Source: Halohasta litorea (GTDB taxonomy: Archaea > Halobacteriota > Halobacteria > Halobacteriales > Haloferacaceae). Taken from it: a DNA stretch of 34,264 bases. Within the stretch, counting starts at the first letter, position 1. Each line of letters opens with the position of its first letter. Below, one piece after another: positions 26,311-34,159 of the stretch. The DNA lies in NCBI RefSeq assembly GCF_024494645.1, contig NZ_JANHDJ010000014.1, positions 1 through 34,264 on the forward strand. Direction: 5' to 3'. Position numbers and translations under genes: made by a program. The notes beneath the pieces were generated by a model, which was given only the letters and a program-made list of their open reading frames with translations, ran no database searches and was not told the DNA's origin.

Positions 26311-27305
26311 GTTCCAAACCTTCACGCATCGACGAACTCCGAACATATCTGGGGTTCGGTGAGGGAGGCTCGTCAGCAGTCGACAAAAAGCTCCAAGATA
26401 TCAAACGACGGAAGACGATCCGCCGGCTCTGGGGTCTCGTTGGCTTACTCGCGTTTGCCGCTGTCTTTAATTGGAGTCTCTCGACTGTCGGGTTTTCGCT
26501 GGCCGAGCTGTACCGTCAGCTGCCGGAGTTTGGCGAGGCGCTAACTGGGTACTTCCCGCCGACGCTCTACTTCGATCTCATTCCGTTCGTCGACGTGATG
26601 CAGTACTGGGAGTTCATGGTCGAAGCCGAACTGTTTGCAGCCTCGCAGGTGACAGTCGCTATTGCCATCGCGGGGACAGCGCTTGGTCTGCCGCTCGCGC
26701 TGTTTTTCGGTGTGATGGCCAGCGAGCGCGTCGTTCCCTACCCATTCAACTTCGCCTTCCGACTGACTATGAGTGTCATTCGGGCGATTCCGGCGTTGGT
26801 CTGGGTGCTCATCCTCATCCCGCTTGGGGGTGTCGGGCCGTTTACTGCGACGCTAGCAGTGATGATCGACACCGGTGGCTACCTCGGTCGACTGTTCACC
26901 GACGAACTCGAAGAAATAGCCGATGGGCCCATCGAAGGGATTCGCAGTACGGGAGCAAACAAGCCACAGATCATCTCCTTCGGGATGTTGAGCCAAGTGT
27001 TCCGGCAGTTTATCGCGTGGCTCGCCTTTGACCTCGAACACAACGTTCGGGTAGCCATTAGCCTCGGGCTCATCGGGGCTGGGGGGCTGGGACTCGAACT
27101 CAACGTCCAGCGGCGGACGTTCAACTACACCGAGATGATGGCCTGTATCATCCTCGTGATTCTGCTTGCCGGAACAGTCGAACTACTGAGCCAGCGGCTC
27201 CGCTCGTACCTCCGTGACGACGAGGAGGTAGAGCGAACCGGCATCCTCGAAGCGTTCGTCACCGCTCCGGCCAAGATCGCACGGTCGGCCATGGGGCGCC
27301 GGTAG
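26307..27305 (+). CDS. phnE: PhnE, phosphonate ABC transporter permease
   Basis: A 332-residue permease with about six membrane segments, starting from GTG 26307, four bases inside phnC (GTGA). It has a long cytoplasmic N-terminus (about 45 residues), a first helix LWGLVGLLAFAAVFNWSLST, and the BPD-transport domain with VTVAIAIAGTALGLPLALFF, LTMSVIRAIPALVWVLILIP, and the EAA-like coupling loop EGIRSTGANKPQIISFGMLS. IGAGGLGLELNVQRRTFNYT is the typical PhnE end. Only one permease gene is present, so it probably forms a homodimer. Confidence 0.94.
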   Translation: MSSKPSRIDELRTYLGFGEGGSSAVDKKLQDIKRRKTIRRLWGLVGLLAFAAVFNWSLSTVGFSLAELYRQLPEFGEALTGYFPPTLYFDLIPFVDVMQYWEFMVEAELFAASQVTVAIAIAGTALGLPLALFFGVMASERVVPYPFNFAFRLTMSVIRAIPALVWVLILIPLGGVGPFTATLAVMIDTGGYLGRLFTDELEEIADGPIEGIRSTGANKPQIISFGMLSQVFRQFIAWLAFDLEHNVRVAISLGLIGAGGLGLELNVQRRTFNYTEMMACIILVILLAGTVELLSQRLRSYLRDDEEVERTGILEAFVTAPAKIARSAMGRR

Positions 27306-27311
27306 CGACCA

Positions 27312-27995
27312 ATGACGACCTATATCGAGTCTTACGGACCGGACCGAACTCGGAAACTGGGTCCCGAGCCGACGATCCACGATCCAGTCGCGATCTCCGA
27401 GAGCGAACTCGGCGCGTGGACCGAACTCCGTCAGGGCTGTCGACTCAACGAATCGAAAATCGGAGATTACACATATCTGATGGAGCGCGTCCAGTTGGAC
27501 CACACGACCATTGGAAAGTTCGGTAACGTCGCCTCCGATGCCCGACTGGGACCGACTAACCACCCGATTGAGCGACCGACTGCCCACCATTTCACCTACC
27601 GAGCCGAGATGTACGACCTCGGAGAGGACGACGAGTCGGTTTTCGAGTGGCGGGCCGACCAGCCAGTTACAGTCGGCCACGACGTCTGGATCGGTCACGG
27701 TGCAACTGTGCTCCCCAGCGTCGAGATCGGAAACGGCGCAGTCGTTGCTGCTGGTTCGGTCGTAACGAAAGACGTCGACCCCTACACAATCGTGGCTGGG
27801 GTGCCCGCAGAGCCGATCAAAAGACGGTTTTCCGAGGAGATCGCCGCACGCCTCGATGCGACCGAATGGTGGCACTGGGACCACGACGTGCTGGCCGAGC
27901 GACTTGCGGCCTTCCGTGATCTCGACTCGTTCCTCTCGCGGTACGCGCCCGAAGTCCCTGTTAAACCCGTCGACGGCCACGCCGATCACGCGTGA
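27312..27995 (+). CDS. Phosphonate-locus hexapeptide acyltransferase
   Basis: A 227-residue left-handed beta-helix transferase of the family often found in phosphonate operons (phn_thr type). Hexapeptide-like turns appear at VAISESELGAWTELRQGCRL and SKIGDYTYLMERVQLDHTTI, and the acyl-acceptor region reads ARLGPTNHPIERPTAHHFTY. It ends with DVWIGHGATVLPSVEIGNGA and GSVVTKDVDPYTIVAGVPAE, the usual CoA-binding coils. It probably N- or O-acylates an aminoalkylphosphonate or related compound, as PhnO does with a different fold; this is inference. It starts six bases after phnE and overlaps the MFS gene by four bases (GTGA). Confidence 0.9.
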   Translation: MTTYIESYGPDRTRKLGPEPTIHDPVAISESELGAWTELRQGCRLNESKIGDYTYLMERVQLDHTTIGKFGNVASDARLGPTNHPIERPTAHHFTYRAEMYDLGEDDESVFEWRADQPVTVGHDVWIGHGATVLPSVEIGNGAVVAAGSVVTKDVDPYTIVAGVPAEPIKRRFSEEIAARLDATEWWHWDHDVLAERLAAFRDLDSFLSRYAPEVPVKPVDGHADHA

Positions 27996-29266
27996 GTCCC
28001 TCGTCGTCAGTCGACGGCCCGTCAGATGCTAGCAGCGCGTCGAATGCTGATGGCGTGGTAGATGTCGACGGCGTCACTGAGGTAGCCCACGTCCGTGACC
28101 GTCGACGCGTTCTGGCGGTGACTGCGACCACACTGTTTTGCTCGGCATTGATATGGTTCAATTACGCCGCCGTCCTACCGCAGGTGACCGAGGAGTGGGG
28201 GCTCACTGGAATCGAGGCAGGGGCTGTCTTCGGTGCGTTCCAAGCTGGCTATCTGCTCTCGATTCTCCCCGCTGGCTGGCTCGCTGACCGCTACTCGCCG
28301 CGGTGGGTGATCGCCGTTGGGGCAGCCGGGACCGCGCTCCCGAGCCTCGCGTTCGCCGCCCTCGCCGACGGGATCATCCTCGGAGTTGCCCTCCGATTTC
28401 TCTCGGGGCTCTTTGTGGCTGGCGTCTACGTTCCGGGAATGCGGTTTCTCAGCGATTGGTTCCCCAAGACTGTCCGGGGGCAGGCTCTCGGAGCTTACAT
28501 CGGGACGTTCGAACTCGGTAGCGGCCTCTCGTTCGTGTTCGCCACTGCAGTCGCCGAAGCAGTTGATTGGCGGGTCGCCATCGCCGCAACAAGTGTTGGT
28601 GGGTTGGTAATTTCGCCACTTATCGTGGTCGCAACGCGGGACGCCCCGAATCGTGTCGAACCCACAGCATCAGGGATCGGCTGGTCACTGTTCCGAAACC
28701 GACCGTATCTGCTGGCGGTCGGCATCTACGCGTGGCACAACTGGGAACTGTTCGGTGTCAGAGGCTGGCTATTAGCGTTTCTGGTCGCTACACCAGCCTT
28801 TGCGGCCACCGGGTCGACAGTTATCCCTGGCCTCGTCGTCGGGGCGATGATCGTCGCCAGCGGTGTGGGGAACCTCGCCGGGGGCTGGCTGAGTGATCGT
28901 ATTGACCGGCAAGCTGTACTCGCAATCGGTCTCGGGGCGAGCGCGTTTGTGAGTGCTGTCTTCGGCTTCATCGGAGGACTGACGACGCCACTGTTGGTTG
29001 GTGTAGTCCTCGTCTACGGGGTTGTCCTCGCACTCGACAGCGCGCCAACGTCGACGCTCGTGACCGAGGTCGTCTCCGACGAACACGTCGGGACAGCGCT
29101 CTCAGTGCAGTCGCTGGTCGGCTTTTCGACGACGATCATCTCACCTGTCGTCTTCGGGATTGCCCTCGACTGGGGCGGCTACACGGCTGCGTTCCCGATG
29201 CTTGCAGCCGGAGCCCTCGTCGGACTAGGGTTCGTCGGGCTATTGGGACGAACAGTCAGATCATGA
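27992..29266 (+). CDS. MFS transporter in the phosphonate operon
   Basis: A 424-residue major-facilitator protein with about twelve membrane segments. The start is GTG 27992, overlapping the acyltransferase stop. A 45-residue Ser/Asp-rich cytoplasmic N-terminus precedes helix 1 (VLAVTATTLFCSALIWFNYA). The A-motif loop between helices 2 and 3 is GWLADRYSPRWVIAVG, and a related loop between helices 8 and 9 is GWLSDRIDRQAVLAIG. Its substrate cannot be read from the sequence. Position suggests a phosphonate, its acylated form or the organic residue left after C-P cleavage. Its 3' end overlaps that of the regulator gene on the other strand by 11 bases. Confidence 0.88.
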   Translation: MSPSSSVDGPSDASSASNADGVVDVDGVTEVAHVRDRRRVLAVTATTLFCSALIWFNYAAVLPQVTEEWGLTGIEAGAVFGAFQAGYLLSILPAGWLADRYSPRWVIAVGAAGTALPSLAFAALADGIILGVALRFLSGLFVAGVYVPGMRFLSDWFPKTVRGQALGAYIGTFELGSGLSFVFATAVAEAVDWRVAIAATSVGGLVISPLIVVATRDAPNRVEPTASGIGWSLFRNRPYLLAVGIYAWHNWELFGVRGWLLAFLVATPAFAATGSTVIPGLVVGAMIVASGVGNLAGGWLSDRIDRQAVLAIGLGASAFVSAVFGFIGGLTTPLLVGVVLVYGVVLALDSAPTSTLVTEVVSDEHVGTALSVQSLVGFSTTIISPVVFGIALDWGGYTAAFPMLAAGALVGLGFVGLLGRTVRS

Positions 29267-30182
29267 CGTGATCCGGTTGGAGGCCCGAGTGGAGTCGGAC
29301 GGCGATCTCGGCAGCGTCGACCCAGTAGTAGATTGCCCGTTCGAGGGCACGAGTGATCGAAACGAGATAGCCGTACAGCTCCGGATCGTAGGCGGTCACC
29401 AGTTCGAACAGTTCGTCGAGATCCCGGTGGACCGTCTCTTCGAGCGTAATGAGCCTGTCGTGGGCGTCGAGATCGCATTCAAAGAGGATGGCTCCGAGTG
29501 CATCGTTGATCGATGCTCCCGCTTCGAAGATGTCGACGACGCGCTCCTCGATGACGCCCGTGGCTGGTCGGTGTTCGCGGTCGACCATATCGGCGATGAA
29601 ACAAGCACGGTCGCCAACGATTTCGAGGTTGGTGGCGATCGTCGAAAGATCGGCGGCGACGCGGTTACCGGGCCAGTCGGTCGTTAGCGTGTAGTTTTTG
29701 AGTTCACTCAAGACCGCCGAGTACCGCTCGTTGGCCAGTGATTCGAGCGTATCTGCCGACTGTTCGGGGTCCTCACCGACAAACGCCTCGTGGGCGGCGG
29801 CGTACTGCGCCGACGTAACGTCGTTGAGTCGTTCAAGAAGTTCCACGACGGTACGCCCGCGGTCGGCTGCCTCGGTCGACTGATCGATTTCGGGGACTGA
29901 CTCGTCCGTTGAGAGAGGATTCGATGTAGAGAGGTTCGAAATCCCTCGCGCCGATCTGTACAGTTGATCGTTGTCGACGACGTAGGCCTTCCGAACGATG
30001 TCTTCTCCTTTGAGTTCGCCGAGGAGTTCTGAGAGATACTGTTCGGAGATGCCGACCGTCTCGGCGAGCCGTGTTTTCGTGCCCGGTGCCGTGCGGTCGA
30101 TGGCTTCGATTACTTGGGTGAGTGTTGCATCACGGCCCTGATAGCCAGCGTTTCCCCGAGGGTGCCACATACGACGGGACAT
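29256..30182 (-). CDS. Winged-helix PhoU-domain regulator
   Basis: A 308-residue protein. Residues 18-75 form a winged helix (ATLTQVIEAIDRTAPGTKTR, LAETVGISEQYLSELLGELK, GEDIVRKAYVV), and a roughly 190-residue PhoU-like helical domain follows a Ser/Thr-rich linker. PhoU features are VVELLERLNDVTSAQYAAAH, NYTLTTDWPGNRVAADLSTI, ATNLEIVGDRACFIADMV and TLEETVHRDLDELFELV. It is likely a DNA-binding regulator of phosphate or phosphonate genes. A TATA box at 30205-30211 and the candidate operator at 30228-30255 sit right upstream, which suggests auto- or cross-regulation. Confidence 0.87.
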   Translation of the reverse strand: MSRRMWHPRGNAGYQGRDATLTQVIEAIDRTAPGTKTRLAETVGISEQYLSELLGELKGEDIVRKAYVVDNDQLYRSARGISNLSTSNPLSTDESVPEIDQSTEAADRGRTVVELLERLNDVTSAQYAAAHEAFVGEDPEQSADTLESLANERYSAVLSELKNYTLTTDWPGNRVAADLSTIATNLEIVGDRACFIADMVDREHRPATGVIEERVVDIFEAGASINDALGAILFECDLDAHDRLITLEETVHRDLDELFELVTAYDPELYGYLVSITRALERAIYYWVDAAEIAVRLHSGLQPDHVMI

Positions 30183-30204
30183 ACTCCCAACAATCCGATG
30201 CCCG

Positions 30205-30211
30205 AATATAG
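30205..30211 (-). promoter_or_regulatory. TATA box for the winged-helix PhoU regulator
   Basis: CTATATTC-like sequence on the minus strand, centred about 26 bases before ATG 30182, so the message is probably leaderless. The operator repeats begin about 17 bases further upstream. Confidence 0.5.
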
Positions 30212-30227
30212 CCGTGACCCACAGACT

Positions 30228-30255
30228 GTCTGTACCAGTCTGTACTGGTCCGGAC
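30228..30255. promoter_or_regulatory. Candidate phosphate/phosphonate operator, copy 2, three phased repeats
   Basis: GTCTGTAC (30228), GTCTGTAC (30238) and GTCCGGAC (30248) are spaced exactly ten bases apart. The last two form GTCTGTACTGGTCCGGAC, 17 of 18 bases identical to the phnG-phnD element. They lie between two divergent PhoU-domain genes, just upstream of the TATA box of the winged-helix one. Confidence 0.62.
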
Positions 30256-30353
30256 TACCGCGATCTAACCGTGGCCCTGTACACTCTAGAGACAGCAAGT
30301 AGATCCACCGTACCCATATCGCTATATATTGCTTACCATGTGAGTTGTTATCT

Positions 30354-30362
30354 CATATAAAA
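30354..30362 (+). promoter_or_regulatory. TATA box for the AbrB-PhoU regulator
   Basis: CATATAAAA centred about 23 bases before ATG 30381. This supports that start with a leaderless message rather than ATG 30396 or the more distal open frame. Confidence 0.5.
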
Positions 30363-30380
30363 CATCAAACAGTCGAACCA

Positions 30381-31409
30381 ATGAGTATATTCCATATGGA
30401 AACACGCAAGGTACAGCTATCCGGTGGCACAACATATACTGTTTCGCTTCCGAAGAAGTGGGCTCAAGAACACGGCATCGACGCTGGGTCCGTACTCGCG
30501 TTACATCCGAATGGGGACAGTTCCTTACTCATCGAAGCGACGACCGACCGATCGACTGCCGACCGAACAGTGACTGTCGATGTGTCGACGGCAACCGACA
30601 AGGCACTCCGCCAGCGGATTCTCGCCCTCCACGCGGTTGGTTTCGACTCGGTAACACTAACTGACTCGTCGGGACACGATCCCGAGCGGCGGCACGTAAT
30701 CGAAGAAACCCTCCAGGAGCTTTCGGGATTCGAACTCATGGAGGCGACGGATCATCGAATCAAACTGACGAACCTCATCGCCGCCGAGAACGTCGATGTC
30801 CGCAAGAGCGTGCTTCGACTTCGGTTGGTAATGCTATCGATGCACCGGGATGGCCTCGATGCGGTTATCAACGGCGATACGGAACTGGCTCGACGCGTCG
30901 TTTCCCGCGACAGCGAAGCCGACAAATTGTTTGCGATGATCACCCGCCATTTCCGGCGGTCGCTATCGAATCTCTACGAGGTCAAAAAACTGGAGCATAG
31001 CCGTGACGAACTGTTCGAGTACTACTATGCCGCCCGACAGTTTGAACGGATAGCCGATCACGCCGAGAAGATGGCGGGGTTCACACTCAACTCGGAGGCG
31101 TCGATACCCAAACAGTATGCCGAGGAGTTCGCTTCATTGGGAAAGTCGACTCGTGGGATCATTGACGATGCAGCCGATGCGATCCTGACCGGGGGTGGTA
31201 TCGAAGCCGCTAACGGAGCCCTTGGTAAGTACGACCGCTTACAGGACCAACTCGACGACGTAGACCGAGAGCTCTACGACCATGACGTGCCGGGTGAGGC
31301 GTATGTTCTCGGTCTCGTCCTCGATAGTCTCCGTCGAACTGCCGAATACGGCGTCAACGTCGCCACCATTGCTATCCAACAGTCGACCAGGCAGAATGCC
31401 GATACCTAA
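30381..31409 (+). CDS. AbrB/SpoVT-PhoU phosphate uptake regulator
   Basis: A 342-residue protein with an N-terminal swapped-hairpin AbrB-like domain (METRKVQLSGGTTYTVSLPK, then KWAQEHGIDAGSVLALHPNG) and a PhoU-type helical C-terminal part (VDVRKSVLRLRLVMLSMHRD, SRDSEADKLFAMITRHFRRS, and YYAARQFERIADHAEKMAGF). This architecture is the usual haloarchaeal PhoU-like regulator of Pst phosphate transport. It is divergent from the winged-helix PhoU gene, with the candidate operator between them. The start at 30381 is supported by a TATA box; a second ATG at 30396 is in frame. Confidence 0.9.
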   Translation: MSIFHMETRKVQLSGGTTYTVSLPKKWAQEHGIDAGSVLALHPNGDSSLLIEATTDRSTADRTVTVDVSTATDKALRQRILALHAVGFDSVTLTDSSGHDPERRHVIEETLQELSGFELMEATDHRIKLTNLIAAENVDVRKSVLRLRLVMLSMHRDGLDAVINGDTELARRVVSRDSEADKLFAMITRHFRRSLSNLYEVKKLEHSRDELFEYYYAARQFERIADHAEKMAGFTLNSEASIPKQYAEEFASLGKSTRGIIDDAADAILTGGGIEAANGALGKYDRLQDQLDDVDRELYDHDVPGEAYVLGLVLDSLRRTAEYGVNVATIAIQQSTRQNADT

Positions 31410-31456
31410 GTTGAAACCACCGTTAGGTGAAATATTTTCTTCTGATATTTATATGA

Positions 31457-31585
31457 ATGAATGATATAGAAGCTGAGGTGAGTCAAGATTTTGACCACAA
31501 CATCTTCATTGCTGATCGTCGGGGTATAACGTTACACCTAAAGGGCTCTGTTGAAATCCTATTGATCCGATACCTTTCCCGCTGA
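31457..31585 (+). other. Gene start fused to an insertion-sequence end
   Basis: A 42-codon frame, MNDIEAEVSQDFDHNIFIAD, continues RRGITLHL and then runs into GGCTCTGTTGAAATCC (31544-31559), which resembles the terminal repeat of haloarchaeal IS elements (TTTCAACAGAGCC on the other strand), and soon stops. I infer a gene fragment truncated by a mobile element of which only one end remains. No second terminal repeat was found. The 31410-31701 stretch holds no other gene. Confidence 0.35.
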
Positions 31586-31701
31586 AACAGCCGTCAGTTA
31601 GAACGGCATTCGGATTTATATTCTCGAATATTGTAGGAAACAAACATCGACGACATTGAATTAGCCAATACATCTTTTCAATGGTCGCCCATATATTGCC
31701 C

Positions 31702-32349
31702 ATGGCAATTGAAGCGACGTTCACTGCGACTGACGGTGAGTTTCCACTGGCTGCAGTCTTCTCGGAGTTTCCCGGCGCCGAAATCGAATTAGACCGCGTC
31801 GTTCCGACAAACGAATTTATTATCCCGTATTTCTGGGTTCGAGATATCGAAATCGAGAACATCTCGATGAAGAACGTCACGCACCCGGGTATCCGCGACA
31901 TTCGGGTGATTGATGACGTTGATGAGGCAGCGTTCATTCGCATCGACTGGGACTTGGAGTATGAGAGCGTCTTGACAGCAATTATCGAAACCAATGTGAA
32001 CCTGATTTCTGCGATTGGGAGAGAAAACCAGTGGTCGTTCGAATTTCGGGCCGATTCCCGACAGGATCTCGCCGACTTCCAGTCGTACTGTCGAGACCAT
32101 GACATCCCTCTGGAACTTACGAAACTTCACGCACTCTCACCAATAGAATCGGGCCAAGAGTACGACCTGACCGACGCACAGCGCGAAGCAATGACGGTCG
32201 CATACACGCTCGGGTATTATGATTCGCCGCGAGAGGCAACCCGGCAGGACGTAGCGAACGAACTCGGGATTTCACCGCAAGCTGTTGGGTCCCGGCTACA
32301 GAGAGGAACTCGACGGTTACTCTCAAGTACGATTATGCGACTTAAGTAA
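31702..32349 (+). CDS. Bat-like (HTH-10) transcriptional regulator
   Basis: A 215-residue haloarchaeal regulator with an N-terminal bacterio-opsin-activator-like sensory domain (MAIEATFTATDGEFPLAAVF, SEFPGAEIELDRVVPTNEFI) and a C-terminal HTH: DLTDAQREAMTVAYTLGYYD, SPREATRQDVANELGISPQA, VGSRLQRGTRRLLSS. The TxxQ-E/A pattern and the YYD-PR turn are hallmarks of the family. I prefer ATG 31702, because related proteins begin at this point, though the frame is open to ATG 31681. The neighbouring hybrid kinase on the same strand could feed into it, but this is inference. Confidence 0.88.
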   Translation: MAIEATFTATDGEFPLAAVFSEFPGAEIELDRVVPTNEFIIPYFWVRDIEIENISMKNVTHPGIRDIRVIDDVDEAAFIRIDWDLEYESVLTAIIETNVNLISAIGRENQWSFEFRADSRQDLADFQSYCRDHDIPLELTKLHALSPIESGQEYDLTDAQREAMTVAYTLGYYDSPREATRQDVANELGISPQAVGSRLQRGTRRLLSSTIMRLK

Positions 32350-32352
32350 TAG

Positions 32353-32360
32353 TATATAAA
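32353..32360 (+). promoter_or_regulatory. TATA box for the hybrid kinase
   Basis: TATATAAA lies 54 bases before ATG 32414, immediately after the HTH regulator stop. It gives the kinase its own promoter with a leader of about 30 bases. Confidence 0.5.
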
Positions 32361-32413
32361 AACAATTCTAACGAAAGGGCCAAACACATCCGTCCGGCTC
32401 TTCTATTTAGGGT

Positions 32414-34159
32414 ATGCAACGAACGCCCAGAGGTGACCACAAACCCGCGGCCAAGGCAGAACAACCTTTGGAAACGTTCCGCGTCCTTCACGTCGATGAC
32501 GAGCCCGACCTCTCGGAGATGGTCGGCATTTACCTCGAGCGTGCAGATGATCGATTCGAGATTGTGCAGGCAAACAGCGCCAGCAACGGTCTGGACCAGC
32601 TTTCCGAGCAGACGTTCGACTGCGTCATCTCCGATTACGACATGCCCAGCTGTAATGGCATCGAGTTTCTCGAAGAGCTTCGAGAAGAATTTCCCAATCT
32701 CCCGTTCATCCTGTTCACCGGAAAAGGCACCGAGGAAATTGCGAGTGACGCGATTTCGGCAGGAGTCACCGATTACCTTCAGAAACAAACGGGTACGGAT
32801 CAGTATACCGTGCTGGCCAATACCGTTTCGAACGCCATCGAGCATTACCGGGCTTCTCAGGCGGTTCGACAACGTGAGCAACGGCTCCAAACTGTCCTCG
32901 ATTGCGTAACCGATGCCATCGTCGAGGTGGATTCGGACTGGCGGTTCACCCTCGTCAATCAGCAGGCTGAGGAACTCTACGAGATGGATGAGGAGTATCT
33001 CCTTGGGAGGGATTTCTGGGAGGTCTTCAGCGAGGCGCTCGACACTCGATTCGAAGCGAAATATCGACAGGTCATGGAAACCCGAGAACCCACCTCGTTT
33101 GTCGAATACTTCTCCCAGCTCGACGGTTGGTTCGACATCGACATCTATCCGAAAAACGAAGGGGGGATTGGGTTCTACTTCGCCGAAGTCACCGAACAAC
33201 GTGAGCGCCAGCAGGAACTAGAACAGGCGAACGCCGTGCTCTCGACACTGTTCGAAACGCTTCCCGTCGGCGTCCTTGCAGAAGATGCCGACCGGAACGT
33301 GCTCGCGGTGAACAATCACCTGCTTGACCTCTTCGAATTTTCCGGACCACCGGAAGATGTCCACGGTACCGACTGTGTACAGTTGACTGAGCAGGTCAGC
33401 GATACGTTCGTCGAATCCAACCAGTTCGTTGAACGAACCAATCAGCTGGTGGCCGACCGTGAACCGATAGATAACGAACGATTAGTGCTCCATGATGACC
33501 GCATCTTCGAGCGCGATTACCGACCAGTCGAACTTCCGGATGGAGATGGTCACTTGTGGGTCTATAAGGATATTAGCGATCAGGAAGAACAGCGACGACG
33601 ATACGAGGCCGTTTTCAATCAGACCTATCAGTTCACTGGCTTGCTGGAGCCTGACGGAACAGTACTCGAAGCGAACGACACCGTACTGGAGTTCGCGGGC
33701 CATGACCGCAATGAGGTCGTCGGGCAAAAAATGTGGAAGCTACCGTTGTTCCAATATTCTCAAGAGACCAGAGAGCGGGCACAGTCCGCCGTTGAACGGG
33801 CGGCTGATGGAGACTTCGTCCATCACGAGCTGCACCTCCAGGGAGCCGACCGAGAGGCGATCATCGATTTCTCGGTACGTCCCGTGACCGATGAGCAAGG
33901 GAGTGTTAGATTTCTCGTTCCGGAAGGGCATGAAATCACGGACCGCAAAGAGCACGAGCGGTCCCTCCAGCGGGAACGGGATCGCCTCGACGAGTTCGCA
34001 GGCGTTCTCAGCCACGATCTTCGGAATCCACTGAACGTCGCTGAAGGGCGATTAGAACTCGCACAAGAAGAGTGTGACAGCGAACATCTCCTTGCTATCG
34101 AGACAGCATTAGACCGCATGGATCGCCTTACTGAGGATCAGTCGATCACATCGGGTTAG
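32414..34159 (+). CDS. REC-PAS hybrid histidine kinase, truncated by ISH3 insertion
   Basis: A 581-residue reading frame. Residues 20-135 form a receiver domain (VLHVDDEPD acidic pocket, phosphoacceptor D74 in VISDYDMPSC, FTGKGTEEIA). Three PAS-like domains follow, about residues 157-265, 275-390 and 395-515. A HisKA helix follows with H534 (FAGVLSHDLRNPLNVAEGRL). The native sequence ends at MDRLTED (codon 34136-34138), then QSITSG and a stop. The whole HATPase catalytic domain is missing, so it cannot phosphorylate itself. The break coincides with the left end of an ISH3-family element. A protein could still be made as a receiver/PAS sensor, but loss of kinase function is likely. Confidence 0.88.
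   Translation: MQRTPRGDHKPAAKAEQPLETFRVLHVDDEPDLSEMVGIYLERADDRFEIVQANSASNGLDQLSEQTFDCVISDYDMPSCNGIEFLEELREEFPNLPFILFTGKGTEEIASDAISAGVTDYLQKQTGTDQYTVLANTVSNAIEHYRASQAVRQREQRLQTVLDCVTDAIVEVDSDWRFTLVNQQAEELYEMDEEYLLGRDFWEVFSEALDTRFEAKYRQVMETREPTSFVEYFSQLDGWFDIDIYPKNEGGIGFYFAEVTEQRERQQELEQANAVLSTLFETLPVGVLAEDADRNVLAVNNHLLDLFEFSGPPEDVHGTDCVQLTEQVSDTFVESNQFVERTNQLVADREPIDNERLVLHDDRIFERDYRPVELPDGDGHLWVYKDISDQEEQRRRYEAVFNQTYQFTGLLEPDGTVLEANDTVLEFAGHDRNEVVGQKMWKLPLFQYSQETRERAQSAVERAADGDFVHHELHLQGADREAIIDFSVRPVTDEQGSVRFLVPEGHEITDRKEHERSLQRERDRLDEFAGVLSHDLRNPLNVAEGRLELAQEECDSEHLLAIETALDRMDRLTEDQSITSG

Noticed and set aside
27183-27989. 268-codon minus-strand frame over the acyltransferase gene
   Set aside because: It is antisense to a clear hexapeptide transferase and has no recognisable domain.
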